64,000 nucleotides of DNA from Mya arenaria. Its lineage: Eukaryota > Mollusca > Bivalvia > Myida > Myidae. The translations under genes were made by a program, and so were the position numbers. The stretch is from NCBI RefSeq assembly GCF_026914265.1, contig NC_069126.1:77999232-78063231 (forward strand), given 5' to 3'. Below are positions 1 through 10,900 of the stretch, one piece after another. Position 1 is the first letter of the stretch. Every line of letters begins with the position of its first letter. A model generated the notes under the pieces. That model saw nothing but the letters and a program-made list of their open reading frames with translations, ran no database searches and was not told the origin of the DNA.

Positions 1-790
1 TGTCGGTTTATGCAGTTTGAAAAATCGGGCGCGCGCCTACATACGAACCTACATACCGTATGAACGCACAGCAATAGTTCTTTTTCCTAAAAGTGACACT
101 CTCATTCAAATTCAATCCATACACATGTATAACAAAGATGAATATTGAGAGAATAATATTTAACAACTCACTAATTAACATTTACGGAAAATATTAATGA
201 CTGATAACAGGATTGTAACCGTATATCCAAAGGCTTGAAACGCATACATATTGAATGACTGGTACCTCAGCGTTTGTGTTATGTTAAATAATGATATTGA
301 AAAAGATCACTGAGTGGGTAAAAGTTTGTAAGTGCTTCCACCCGAACTGTATCTTAACCAAGTATAAAGGATCACCATAAAGCCCTTAGCGCATAAACAC
401 AGATGTGTTCGTCAAATGTCTAGGACACACTTGCAGGTTAAATATCAAAACTAACACTGTTGATAGAACTTATTTAGACTGAAGCTAGTCCGGGATGAAC
501 AATGCATTCTATGAGTTTCAACAAAACGTGAGTACATCCATCCATCCTGACCGACCATTGTCCTGCTGTATTTTGATATTTCATAATAGGATTTTCAAAA
601 CGGCTTTGCCATGAAGGTTCATCATTATGAGGGGACGTGGTGCACACATCAGCCAGGTCCTAAGGTAACACTCAGAGGTCAACAGTTAAATAGTACTGTT
701 GATACATTCATTAACTAAGTACATAATAAATTAAGAGGTTCGATTTGTTTGCTTTTCAAAGTTGTTCGTAATCAAATGATATATTATTAT
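1..790. repeat. Diverged direct repeat, copy 1
   Basis: This stretch is a diverged copy of the sequence at 2034-2490, in the same orientation. Shared landmarks include TATGAACGCACAGCAAT, CGTCAAATGTC, CACATCAGCCAGG and GAGGTCAACA, in the same order. Copy 1 carries about 330 extra bases (roughly 76-405) that copy 2 lacks. No coding potential is visible. It could be a dispersed non-coding repeat or a local duplication. Confidence 0.75.
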
Positions 791-810
791 AAACATAAAG
801 GTTTTCGTCT

Positions 811-1004
811 AGGACTGGAAATTTCCTCTGATGTGCCTATTAGGGCGACAACCAGTGGGCGGAAGCAGTAAATGTTCAGCTCGGACTGGAATTTCCCTCT
901 CATGTGCCTATTAGGACAATAACCAGTAGGCGAAGATAGCTATAAATTCAGCTAAGGACTAGCAATTCTAGCTTATACGTTTACTAGGGCGACAAATTAT
1001 GCAA
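811..1004. repeat. 72-bp tandem repeat, about 2.7 units
   Basis: Units start at 811, 882 and 954 with GGACTGGAA / GGACTGGAA / GGACTAGCAA and share GTGCCTATTAGG, followed by CAACCAGT-like or CAAATTAT-like stretches. The third unit is more diverged and partial. No gene is seen. Confidence 0.7.
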
Positions 1005-1310
1005 CATCCTTATCTGTTCACTTCGTGCATATTATGTCCCTAATATGTATTTATAAGGGCATCAAGCAGAAACCGGGGTCACTTTGTGCACAATTCAGGA
1101 CTTGTTTTGACCTGTTATAAGCCTACTTGGACCACAAACTGTAGGGTGAGGTCATATTCTTGTAACTTCGTATAACATTACAAAAATGCAAATTGCATGT
1201 TTGAACCTGACACATGCGACATTGGTTACCCGTAGCATATGTCGAGCAAGAAAATGATTTAATATAGTGTCCGAAACGTTTAACACAATCCGACCTTTGG
1301 GTAACATTTT

Positions 1311-1660
1311 AATTGCCTACGCATGACATGAATACTTTAAAGTTTTGTTTAGGATCAGAAAATTTTACCGAAAAGTCACTGTGTTAAAAAAAGAATATAG
1401 TTTTGCATACAGGTTTTTACATTTAATGTTATCGCATTTGTTATTTTTTTTTTTTTTGCTTTTTATTTACTTTTGGTTGTTTTTGTTTTTGTGGGTTCAT
1501 TATTCCTCTGAGGTGTAAACACATTTTAACATAAAAGGACATAAAAGTAAATTGCCTTTTTAATTGCCTACGCATGACATTTATATTTTATCTCTGCCTA
1601 ACAGTAAAGTTTAGGGATCGAAAAATATATTGTCAGTAAGAGTAGTATGTGTCATATTAG
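1311..1660. repeat. Short direct repeat pair of about 80 bp
   Basis: The 19-mer AATTGCCTACGCATGACAT occurs at about 1311 and again at about 1562. Each is followed by a diverged stretch with AAAGTTT and AGGATCAGAAAAT / AGGGATCGAAAAAT. This is a local duplication in otherwise featureless AT-rich DNA. Confidence 0.6.
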
Positions 1661-2033
1661 AATATGGCATGGATGAATTATTTTCAGTAAAATGTTATCA
1701 TCAGTAATGGTGCTATAACATATATATATGTTTATAATTTTAAACGTTTCTAAATGTCTCTTTTATCTTTTAAGCACGCTGTAGATATTAGATTACTGTT
1801 TTCGGTTAATAGGCAAAACATACCAGTCAATTGCATACTATCACGGTCATCGCAGTATCTCATATTTGGCGGGATTTGTCCATGGGATCAATAGTGATTT
1901 GATAATTATGATGATCGTAGAAAAGCGGATTTTAAGAAAAACTGTTGTTTCGGAATGGTCTATTCTGTTCTGTTAATAAAGATTGATTTTATTAAGCCAC
2001 GATTTCGTAGTGATAATGTATGTTACTTTTTTC

Positions 2034-2490
2034 TGTCTGTTTATGAGGATTGAACGATCGGAATCCCGCCTAAGTACGAGCCTACAAGCGGTATGAACGC
2101 ACAGCAATGATTTGTACGTCAAATGTCAAGGACACAATACAAGTTAAATATCAAAATGAATACTGTTGATATAACTTATTTTGACTAAACTTAGTCCGGG
2201 TTGAAACTTTACCATGTATACAAGGATTTTCAACAAAACGTAAGTACATCAATCGATCCTTAGAAAACATTGTCCTGGCTGTATTGATCATACATAGTAG
2301 GATTTTCAAAACGGTTTCACAATTATAAGGCGACGTAGCACACACATCAGCCAGGCCTGAAGGTAACACTGAGAGGTCAACATTTGAAACAGTACTATTG
2401 AAACATTAATTAATTAAGTACACAATAATTTGATATGTTCGATTTTTTTTTTTCCAAGTTGAACGTTACCAAATAATATATCCTACTAAA
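2034..2490. repeat. Diverged direct repeat, copy 2
   Basis: Second copy of the repeat at 1-790, shorter because it lacks the internal stretch of about 330 bases. Point differences and small indels run throughout, so the duplication is not recent. Confidence 0.75.
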
Positions 2491-2763
2491 TATAAATAGT
2501 TTTCGTCTTACTGTTGAACTCCATGTATGTCTGTGTTGCAATAACATGGAAAATATTCTGACTTTGTCTGAAGCTTTTTTAGCGGGCATGACATGTCGCC
2601 ACTTGGCGTGTATTATTGCCGTTGTTGAGTTTATAAAGGTCTCCCCGCACCCCATAGAGGCTGCGTTATTGCTTGACTCCGTCACAGCCCCAAGTGTGAC
2701 TGAAACATATTTCTGAGGCCAAGGGGGTGGGTTAATCCCATTTGTTTGTGGGAAATTTGCCAA
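2410..2763 (-). other. Unrecognised open frame of 117 codons
   Basis: An open frame whose first part (residues about 10-85, including PPPWPQKYVSVTLGAVTES) has a balanced composition. The last 25 codons run into AT-rich repeat sequence. I do not recognise the product. It could be a fragment of a mobile-element protein or chance. No splice sites or neighbouring exons support it. Confidence 0.15.
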
Positions 2764-2769
2764 ATGAGT

Positions 2770-5211
2770 TTTTTTTTCATTGGTCTTGACTTGTTGTAAT
2801 TTAGAAATTGGATAGCATGCGTGTCTTAAAAATGTAAAAGCTAGAGTACGGTAACTTTGATATTTTTAAAGGATGAGTAAGACTCGCGGACAGTTCATTG
2901 GCAAGAGAGTGTTCTGAGATCAGGACGTTTCGTCCAGTGTGCATACATATATAACAATGTGAACTGACCTCTTTGTTGTTGAATTCCCAGTTGCCTCACT
3001 ACTATCTGAATTCTAAAACTTCTTCAATACCAAAGAATATGTTGACATTTTGTATTAATTTATTTTTCTAGTTGTTTTTTCAAATGTTTATCTACATATT
3101 TATGTTGTTGTTTTTTGTTTGTTTGTTTTTGTTTTTCAAACGGCCCGCGTTCGATTGTTTTCTAATTAAGTATTCAAGTACGAGGTAATTATTACCCATA
3201 CTTGACTATCTAGACATAAACATGTCGCCCCTAGTTTAATGTATGTTCTTTTTCACTGGATATAATTTATTTTCTTGATGCGTTTGTTCATTTGACGTTA
3301 TGTTTTTGTGGTGACATGTATTTAATTGTTTATGGTTAGACCGATTTGTAAAATCATACTCTGAAATACCTCATCCTTTCATGTAAAAACGAAAACAGAA
3401 AACAGAAAAGAAAAATATTGTTTTTGTCACCACAACGTGGATAATAGATCATCAAAATAATTGTAATAATAAGTGTTTGTTTACCGGGCTCGGTAGTGTT
3501 AAAAGCTGATTAATATATCGTTCTTTATGCCATGCATAAGTCCATAAAGTCCTTTTCGTTTTATTTCATAATTTCAAACAGTAAAATATATGTGAACCAC
3601 TGAATATTTTATAAGTTGTTCGATTTAGAAAAAATGGCATCTAGTACACTTTATGAATTTATTATAGACTTAAGGACAATATACCTGCCAATGAATGAAA
3701 CGGTTGTGTCTTAAATACAGAATCCCTCACGTTCTTACGTCAAGTTATGCGAAATCAAAGATTGAAGTAAATACATAAAAGTTGATGATATGCTTGTCAC
3801 AAGATTTTCAGGACATTCGTACTTAAGGACCTATGCAAATTTATATGTCCCAAAAGTACAAATTGTTTTGAATTTTCAACCGATAATCTCTGCTCAGTGT
3901 AAGTCGTCTGGTTAAGAACTTAAAAAGATTATGAATACAATTCAAACAAATGTAAATATTCCGTAAAATTATGTTAGTGTTATTGTTCTGTTCTTCCCTC
4001 TATTTCGTTGCAGGAAAAATGGCCTTTGTAAGCTTCATGTAAAGAACGATATGATCTTAAGCGATCCTTCCTGAAGAAGTAATAAAAATCCATGTATATT
4101 GTATGTCGCTTAAACGTATTTCATATGAAAGCTCTTTTCCATGTAAATTAAATAAGGATTTCGATTAAACCTTGATGATTATAAAACATACGTTTTTATT
4201 TCCGTCTCAGTTATTTATTCAACGTATTGATTTAGATATATCATTGGTGTATAATTGAGGTAAAAGTCATGTTAAGAAACACGAATAAACCTTACATAAA
4301 CACAACTTTACACTTACTGACGTGTTTGCAAAGTGTTTGTTATGTGTTAATTAGTCTTTAAAACATGCAGTAAATGCCTTTCAATAATATAACAGTGATA
4401 CACCTCTTCGTCAGTCAAAATAAAACAAAATCGTATGTCAAATAGTCAATAGGTTGGTCAAGCATTATGTTCTGTGTGTACCGAGGACTTTTCTAAACTT
4501 GTGATAAATCTTTTTCCGTTACAGGGATTTCAATAAAAAAAGTCGAATCAATTTCAATTTAGGCCTCATTATCCTGTATAAAATTCCGCTCCTGTGACCT
4601 CATTCTTTTCGTGTTTTTTTATACTTCAACGGTTGTCTCGACTTCTATGGTGTAACCATAACCTGGGTTTAAATGAAAACGTCAACCCCCAGTTATTTGG
4701 TGTCCAAAAGTCGCCAGCGGATTTATGTGGTCCCTTGTTATTCGAATACAAAACAAAATAACCAATTTTAAAGGTTTTACTGACTACGAATTGTTTCAGG
4801 AACAATATAATCCCACAAATTAGTAAAAAGAGTTTAAACTAAACTAGGTTTTGTGCAACCAATGAACACATTCTTAATATCAGAACAATTAATATTTGCA
4901 GTCGGACTCCTCTGGGAGGGACATCGTGAAACGAATGAGTATGTCTGGAAAACTGAAGTTCGATTTGTAATTGAAATAATTTCTATAAATTGATGGGAAA
5001 ACTATATAAGAACCATTTTTGAATAAATTAAATTGTTCCTAGATTCATTTTGATACATATTTAAATGAATCTTTGAATCGCAAACGTTCAAAATATCTTA
5101 TATCCATGACAACCACGTGCTATATTCATACGCATTTATTTTCACTAAGCACAAAAGAGTTCCAGCAAAAAATACATTGTTTCTTAATTTTGTTTAACTG
5201 AGGTGGGAGAA
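2770..5211. other. Gene-free AT-rich stretch
   Basis: No coding region, RNA gene or clear repeat structure was seen on either strand. Only homopolymer T runs and scattered short similarities are present. Confidence 0.6.
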
Positions 5212-5364
5212 AAAGCATCTACCATAGCCGCTCGTGTAAGATAGGTTCATCCCGACCCTCGCGTAGGGTGTTTTGCGGAAACTCGGTAAACCTCGTTTCC
5301 GCAAAACACTCTACGCTCGGGTCGGAATGAATTTATCTTACACTCTCGGCCATGGGAAATACTT
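5212..5364. repeat. Long imperfect palindrome (foldback/MITE-like)
   Basis: Two arms of about 68 bp are separated by roughly 12 bases around GAAACTCGGTAAACCTCGTTTC. The inner part (GTGTTTTGCGGAAAC against GTTTCCGCAAAACAC) is perfect. The arms weaken outward but remain recognisable out to CATCTACCATAGCCG and CGGCCATGGGAAATACTT. It could form a cruciform or an RNA hairpin. It is most like a foldback element or the fused ends of a MITE. No target-site duplication was resolved. Confidence 0.8.
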
Positions 5365-7360
5365 ATAATCTTATATTGTGCATTTTCTCGCCTCCTGTAA
5401 CCGCTTTTATACCGTATCAAATATTTAAGAATAATTGTCAAGTGCACCTTTAAACATTTTTTTTAGAGATTAACTGCACTACATTCATTAAAACAAATCA
5501 TTTTTCTTAGTGTAATTTTATTGTATGGTTTCTGGTGGTTGTTTCTCAAGTGAAATAATACGTTACTGATTTGTTTTGCAGTCATTATTTTCTTGGAAAA
5601 AAAGCCTCACATAATTATTTCGATTGGTTTAACAATCAAACAGATACAAGTGAAACTTACATATATTCATAGCATTTCAGTTTTTTTCAAATTGAAAACA
5701 TAATAAATTAACAATGTATATATATTTCACTCTTTTTCAGTTCTGAAATGATTTTGAAAAACGCACGTGCACTAGGTGTTTTAAGGAATGCCATAACGGT
5801 AGATATTAGCAAAGAGTGGTTTCTATTTGTTATTTAAAATATAGGAACAGTGGGTTTGCAACGACACGTCTGTTTAAGTCTGAGAAGAAAACGTATGCAA
5901 TCGCAGACAACATTACACCAGAGACATATTTAAAATCCAATCGTCAATTCTTCCTCCAAGTATAGGGCCGTCGATGTCTGACCCTCAATCAGACAATCGT
6001 TTTGGCATTGGCATAACAGGATGTGGACATCATACACAACAATTTCAACTTTTCGTATTAAACTATTATTAAATGAGTCATTCATGCTGCATTTTGCATA
6101 TAGTCATAATAACTTGTAATTTTTATACCCGTTTCATAAGTATTGATGTTCTTCCAGCTCACGAAAATGAAATAGGCTAGCTGCTAACTACGCGTTTGGA
6201 TACCAGGGCACGTTTTTGGCATACATAATCCCGCCGGAGGATTTATTCCAACAACCATCGCATTGCTCATCGGTATCGCCATATATAGGGAGAAAATACC
6301 GAAATACACGGTTAATAGATTGTCAACGTTTTCCGGGAGTTTCCGTGGTCTTGTGTCACACTAGTCAATCCAGGGACAGCAGTTTCTATTCCCAACCGCA
6401 ACACTTATATACTAATCATCTTCCGGGATGGACGTTAATCGGGGTCCCGTGTGACAGTTCTATATTTTGCGGCACGTCAAAGAATTGGATTGGCTCAAAC
6501 CAGGGTTTTATTGTGTCTGTGCACCATTCTTGAAATATTTTAGATAACTAACACTCTTACCAGAGCACTCGTCGAATGGGCAAGGCCCGAGTGCGAGTTT
6601 AAAGAAGCTTACACACCAACTGGTGGTTGAAGCAATTCAGCAATCCAGTCATAAGTGCAAACAATGCTGCTTTTTTACAAGAGTAATGCAATGATGAAAA
6701 CGGCAATAGAGCATGTCATTGGACACACAACATGTATGTGGTTTATTAATAATGGCATATATTTTGTTGTATTGTTTATTAAGGTTCATAAATCTTCGTC
6801 TTAGTGTGAGAGTAAGATCACAACCTAGCCCGACTTTAAATTAAAATTAGCTTCATATATTGTTATGCAAACAACACAGCAAATAAAATGCAAGAAATAA
6901 TAATTTGACAATATAATGAAAGGATTGAGGAGATGGCTACATAAATCATGGTTACCGAACTGGCATCTTAACGTTGTCAGTAGGACTAAAACATTCGAAC
7001 GGGGTCTGCCGCGAAACATTCAGACCACTCTACCGGCTGAGTTAAGTAGTCAAATTACATTATATATAATATTGAACCTTTCGGCGACATATACAGTACA
7101 ACATTTGGGGTACTTCTCCCAAAGGTTGTACTTTTTCATGAACATCCGACGCTTTACCTTTAGGCGACAGTCAAAAATTGTATATTCTCGATGGCTAGTA
7201 TTTTGGGGAAAAAACATCATTAATTATGCTTTACTACATTTAATTATGCATATTTTATGAAGGAATATGCAAAGGATATATTATTATAGGATATATAGCA
7301 TGTAATGCTAATGTCTTCCAAAGGTTGTTCAAATAGGCAAAATGTCCCAAAGGTTGAATT
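5365..7360. other. No recognisable gene
   Basis: Two short open frames here (6216-6533 plus and 6916-7260 plus) have no recognisable domain, no convincing splice context, and overlap frames on the other strand. CAAGTGCACCTTTAAA near 5440-5455 resembles the end of a TTTAAAGGTGC-type MITE. I see no gene. Confidence 0.5.

Positions 7361-7362
<2 letters not shown>

Positions 7363-7418
<56 letters not shown>
7363..7418. repeat. (TA)n microsatellite, about 28 units
   Basis: An uninterrupted TA dinucleotide run. Open frames crossing it are artefacts of the repeat. Confidence 0.95.
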
Positions 7419-7420
<2 letters not shown>

Positions 7421-7618
7421 GCAGTACATATTTTGCCGATATTTCAACAATGCAACTTGTATTTTACATTGTATCTTAAATACTTGTTATGACGTTGTGT
7501 AAGCGGAATGGAATACGGACAAGCGTATTTTCGCTGAGAATATTGTTTGCATATTTCTGCTGCGTATATTCTAAATTTTCGTACTAGCTAAGCGATAACT
7601 GGACATGTGTTGTTAAGC

Positions 7619-7950
7619 TCATATTCGAAGTGTTTGAAGAAACCTACAAGGTACCAGTAGAGCGTACGACTTCGAGATGTTACGCTGAAAGCTGGAACAC
7701 ACAGCATTGCAGATAAGCACCTTGCCCAAGTCCTCCTTGGTGACTGATACGTTCATTATGGACCTTATGGATCTAGCGTTCGTTATTTCTTTAGGAATTA
7801 TACCCTCTAGGAGTGATGGTTTGTTTGAGGTCCATTGTAATCTGCAGTTATCGTTATAATCTTTAATTTCACAGCTAAACATAAGATTGTAGATGTCTTG
7901 AAGTCTGGAGGGCATATCTGGTGACTCCAGCAATATCTCTGACGGAGGGT
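7619..7950 (-). CDS. Multi-Ig gene exon 6: Ig-like domain 5 and stop
   Basis: The acceptor is TTTTTACAG|ACCCTCC, phase 1. The domain has FSCEIKD, LQW and EDLGKVLICNAVC, the best canonical Ig signature in the protein. The tail of about 20 residues after the domain is polar and ends at TGA. No polyadenylation signal was seen in the first few hundred bases downstream; TTTATT occurs near 6741 and 6775 (plus-strand reading). Confidence 0.7.
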
Positions 7951-10900
7951 CTGTAAAAATGAAGTATATGAATACACTTATTGATCTGCAACTGTATTTT
8001 GATAGTAAATATATATTTATATGTTAACACGGCCGTCATTACATTTTCCCTTATGTGTATGTTGGAGGAAGTTAAATACCTAAAACGATATATCAAAGAG
8101 TACACGGACATTCGCATCGAAATGTATTCAATATGTCCGTATTGTCTTTATATATTACTGGATGATTGGGTCAGCGCCTTGGTGAGACAAACAAGCAACG
8201 CAATAAGAAACAGAAACCCAAATAAACTTTTAATTCTGACTTAGGATGATAAATGGGTATGGGTGGTAAATAACGCTTGCATAAAGATTTCTTAATTTTA
8301 CTAGGAGATGCTTAACAAGACAATTCTAGACCCGGAAATGATTCCTAAGAAATCAAACTACATTAGTGAACTAACATCATCATTTGTATGCACTCATTTA
8401 AAAAAATAAATAGTTTGTCTGCGCAATATAAATATTAAAATACAGAAACTAAAATTGTATGTTCACTTGGTATACATATTGTCGAAATGTACTAATTGAA
8501 TTTTGCGACCTGAAAATAAATGGTTTTATTTCATTCGTCAGTAAGAAGAAAGAAACTCACATTTACAGTCTATAATTTCCTTTTCAGTTTTATAGCTAGA
8601 AAACAACGGCGTCCGTTGGAAGCAAATCACCTCTCGCGTTTGCCACTCTCTCTTAGCAGCTGCTTCCAAAACAATCTGTGTTGTGTAGCTTCCGAACTCT
8701 TCGTTTAAAATAGTTGTTGTACTAATATTTGCAGTCACGTTCATCGTACCGATCATTAGTGTTAATGTTGACGGCGGTCTCCCTCCCATGGAAGAACACG
8801 TGATTCCTGCTGGTTCCCCTTCTTTCAGTGTGGGTACGGCGAGAACTGCGTTGTCTGGCTTAACTGGAGATGTTTTGAATGGTAAGAGTTTTATTGTATA
8901 AGCTTTTCTCTCTCTCTATTTTGATTAAACACAGCAAAAAAGTAATGCGCGTGCATGGATTGATCGAAATGAATTAAACGCGAACGGCTGGTACATGTCC
9001 GCTGAACATTAGTTTAGGATACTTTAGACAGTATTAAATGTGGTAAATGCTACATGTACACAAGCTTCAATAATTGACAACGATAGAAATGAAATTATAC
9101 ATGTTTAACTCAACCTGCGACATAAAGTTTGGAACTGGTGTTAAGTGGCGTTTCCATAGCTGCATTGAAGACGCTGCATGTAACGACCTTCATGTGGTCG
9201 TCTTTACTCGCAACATACGACGGCCGGTATGTATCATTACTAACAAAGTGTACGGTTACTTTTCTATCTCCGACATATATTGTTGGAACAGTTCCGCCGG
9301 TTGTATGGCAGTAAATATGACTGCCCAAATCTTGTCCATTTATTCCGACTAAGCAATCATCACATTCGGAAGTATGATTATAGGAATGAAGCGAGGGCTT
9401 ACCTGATGACGTAAGATTAAGGAAAAATAACGTATCTGTTTTTTCTCTACAAACAAATACGTGAGATTAACATTAACAAGTTGTAACCAAATGGCACGTA
9501 ACATAGCTTGTTAGCTTTTTCGTTTGTTAGATTATGTTTATTTATACACAATGTTAAACACCATACATACCAATATAATAAGTGGTAATAATAGCACAAG
9601 TTTATTAAAAGAAATATAATTTTCTATGAAATAATAAGAATATTGTATGAAAAGAAGATTTTAATGATTTACCAATGACGTTTATTTCAACGGGTTGTGT
9701 AAACTTGTTCCTTCCAGGACGGTCATCTGTGCATCTCACGCTGTAGTTTCCAGACGTCCATCGGTTTACGTTGTGTATTGTCAGTACAAACTCCCAGTTT
9801 GGATCCTTCCTCTCAGAAAAGCGACCATCTGATAAATGCATATCCGATGAGGAGGTGGCGTTATACCATTGGCGTACATAAAGATGATAGTTGTTTATTA
9901 CGCTTAAAGCGGGAAAGTAGCCTAACTCGACATAACCTCCTGTGGTAACCACCTTGGTCCTAATATACAAATATCCGCAACCTGAAATAACTGAAAATCC
10001 AAATGAATATAAGGAAAACTTTGTAAAGTAATAAGGAGTTACTAACATTATTTTTAAAGCTGCACTCTCATAGACTAATCGTTTTCAACTTGTTTTTATA
10101 TTTTGTCTTTTAATGAGCCATTTTTTGCGTAAATGTCTTGGAAGCAGTGATTTAAGACTGTTGACAGACGATCAGATTAAATTTTTATCATATTTACGTT
10201 CGAAAATCCCTTAAAGCGCTACAAACGCTTTAAAAAATGAAATTCCGGCAATTTACCAAACAACTGAGATCAGACTGTGGATTACCTAATATGCACTGAT
10301 GCCAAAATAAGCCGATTCAGATACAGTTTGTTTTAAAAATTATCATAACTGGCCACCTGTGAGAGTGTAGCTTAAATTACAAATAAGAAATAACTTCATT
10401 TTACTTACACAGTATATTATATTTTCTATTTAGCTGTTTGCAAACATATACATTGACTATAAATGAAGAGTTCTTAAGAATTGAAGAATCAGTTAGTCTT
10501 TCTAGTTACAGTTACTACTTCGTAAAAAAAATATATTATTATATAAAATACATTATTGAGTCAACAAACATTACCTCTTAAATCTAGGCGTACTCGATCT
10601 GAGCTGCATTTATTGTGAGTCACAGAAAAATACGTGCTCGCATAGTTTCTACCGCCAACGTAGGTGTTTAAAACAATAAGGTACACACTCCTGGTTGGAT
10701 CAGCACTGACTGAGACCCTTTGACCGCCCATATTGTATTGCTCGTTTTTCAAAATAGGTAGTATATCGCTTTGGTAATTGTCCGGTTCGAACACAAACGT
10801 CACATTTCTCAATTGCAATGCAGGCTCGAGATATGTCAGATTACCACAGGCAGTCTCACTTTCTACAACAACAAAAGCTTTAATGGCATTAAAGCATTAC

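Noticed and set aside
5247-5447. 66-codon minus-strand frame
   Set aside because: It crosses the palindrome and ends in AT-rich DNA. No domain.
7244-7502. Overlapping frames with YIYIYI runs
   Set aside because: Translations of the TA microsatellite.
9074-9352. 92-codon plus-strand frame
   Set aside because: Shadow of Ig exon 4, which lies on the minus strand with good splice sites.
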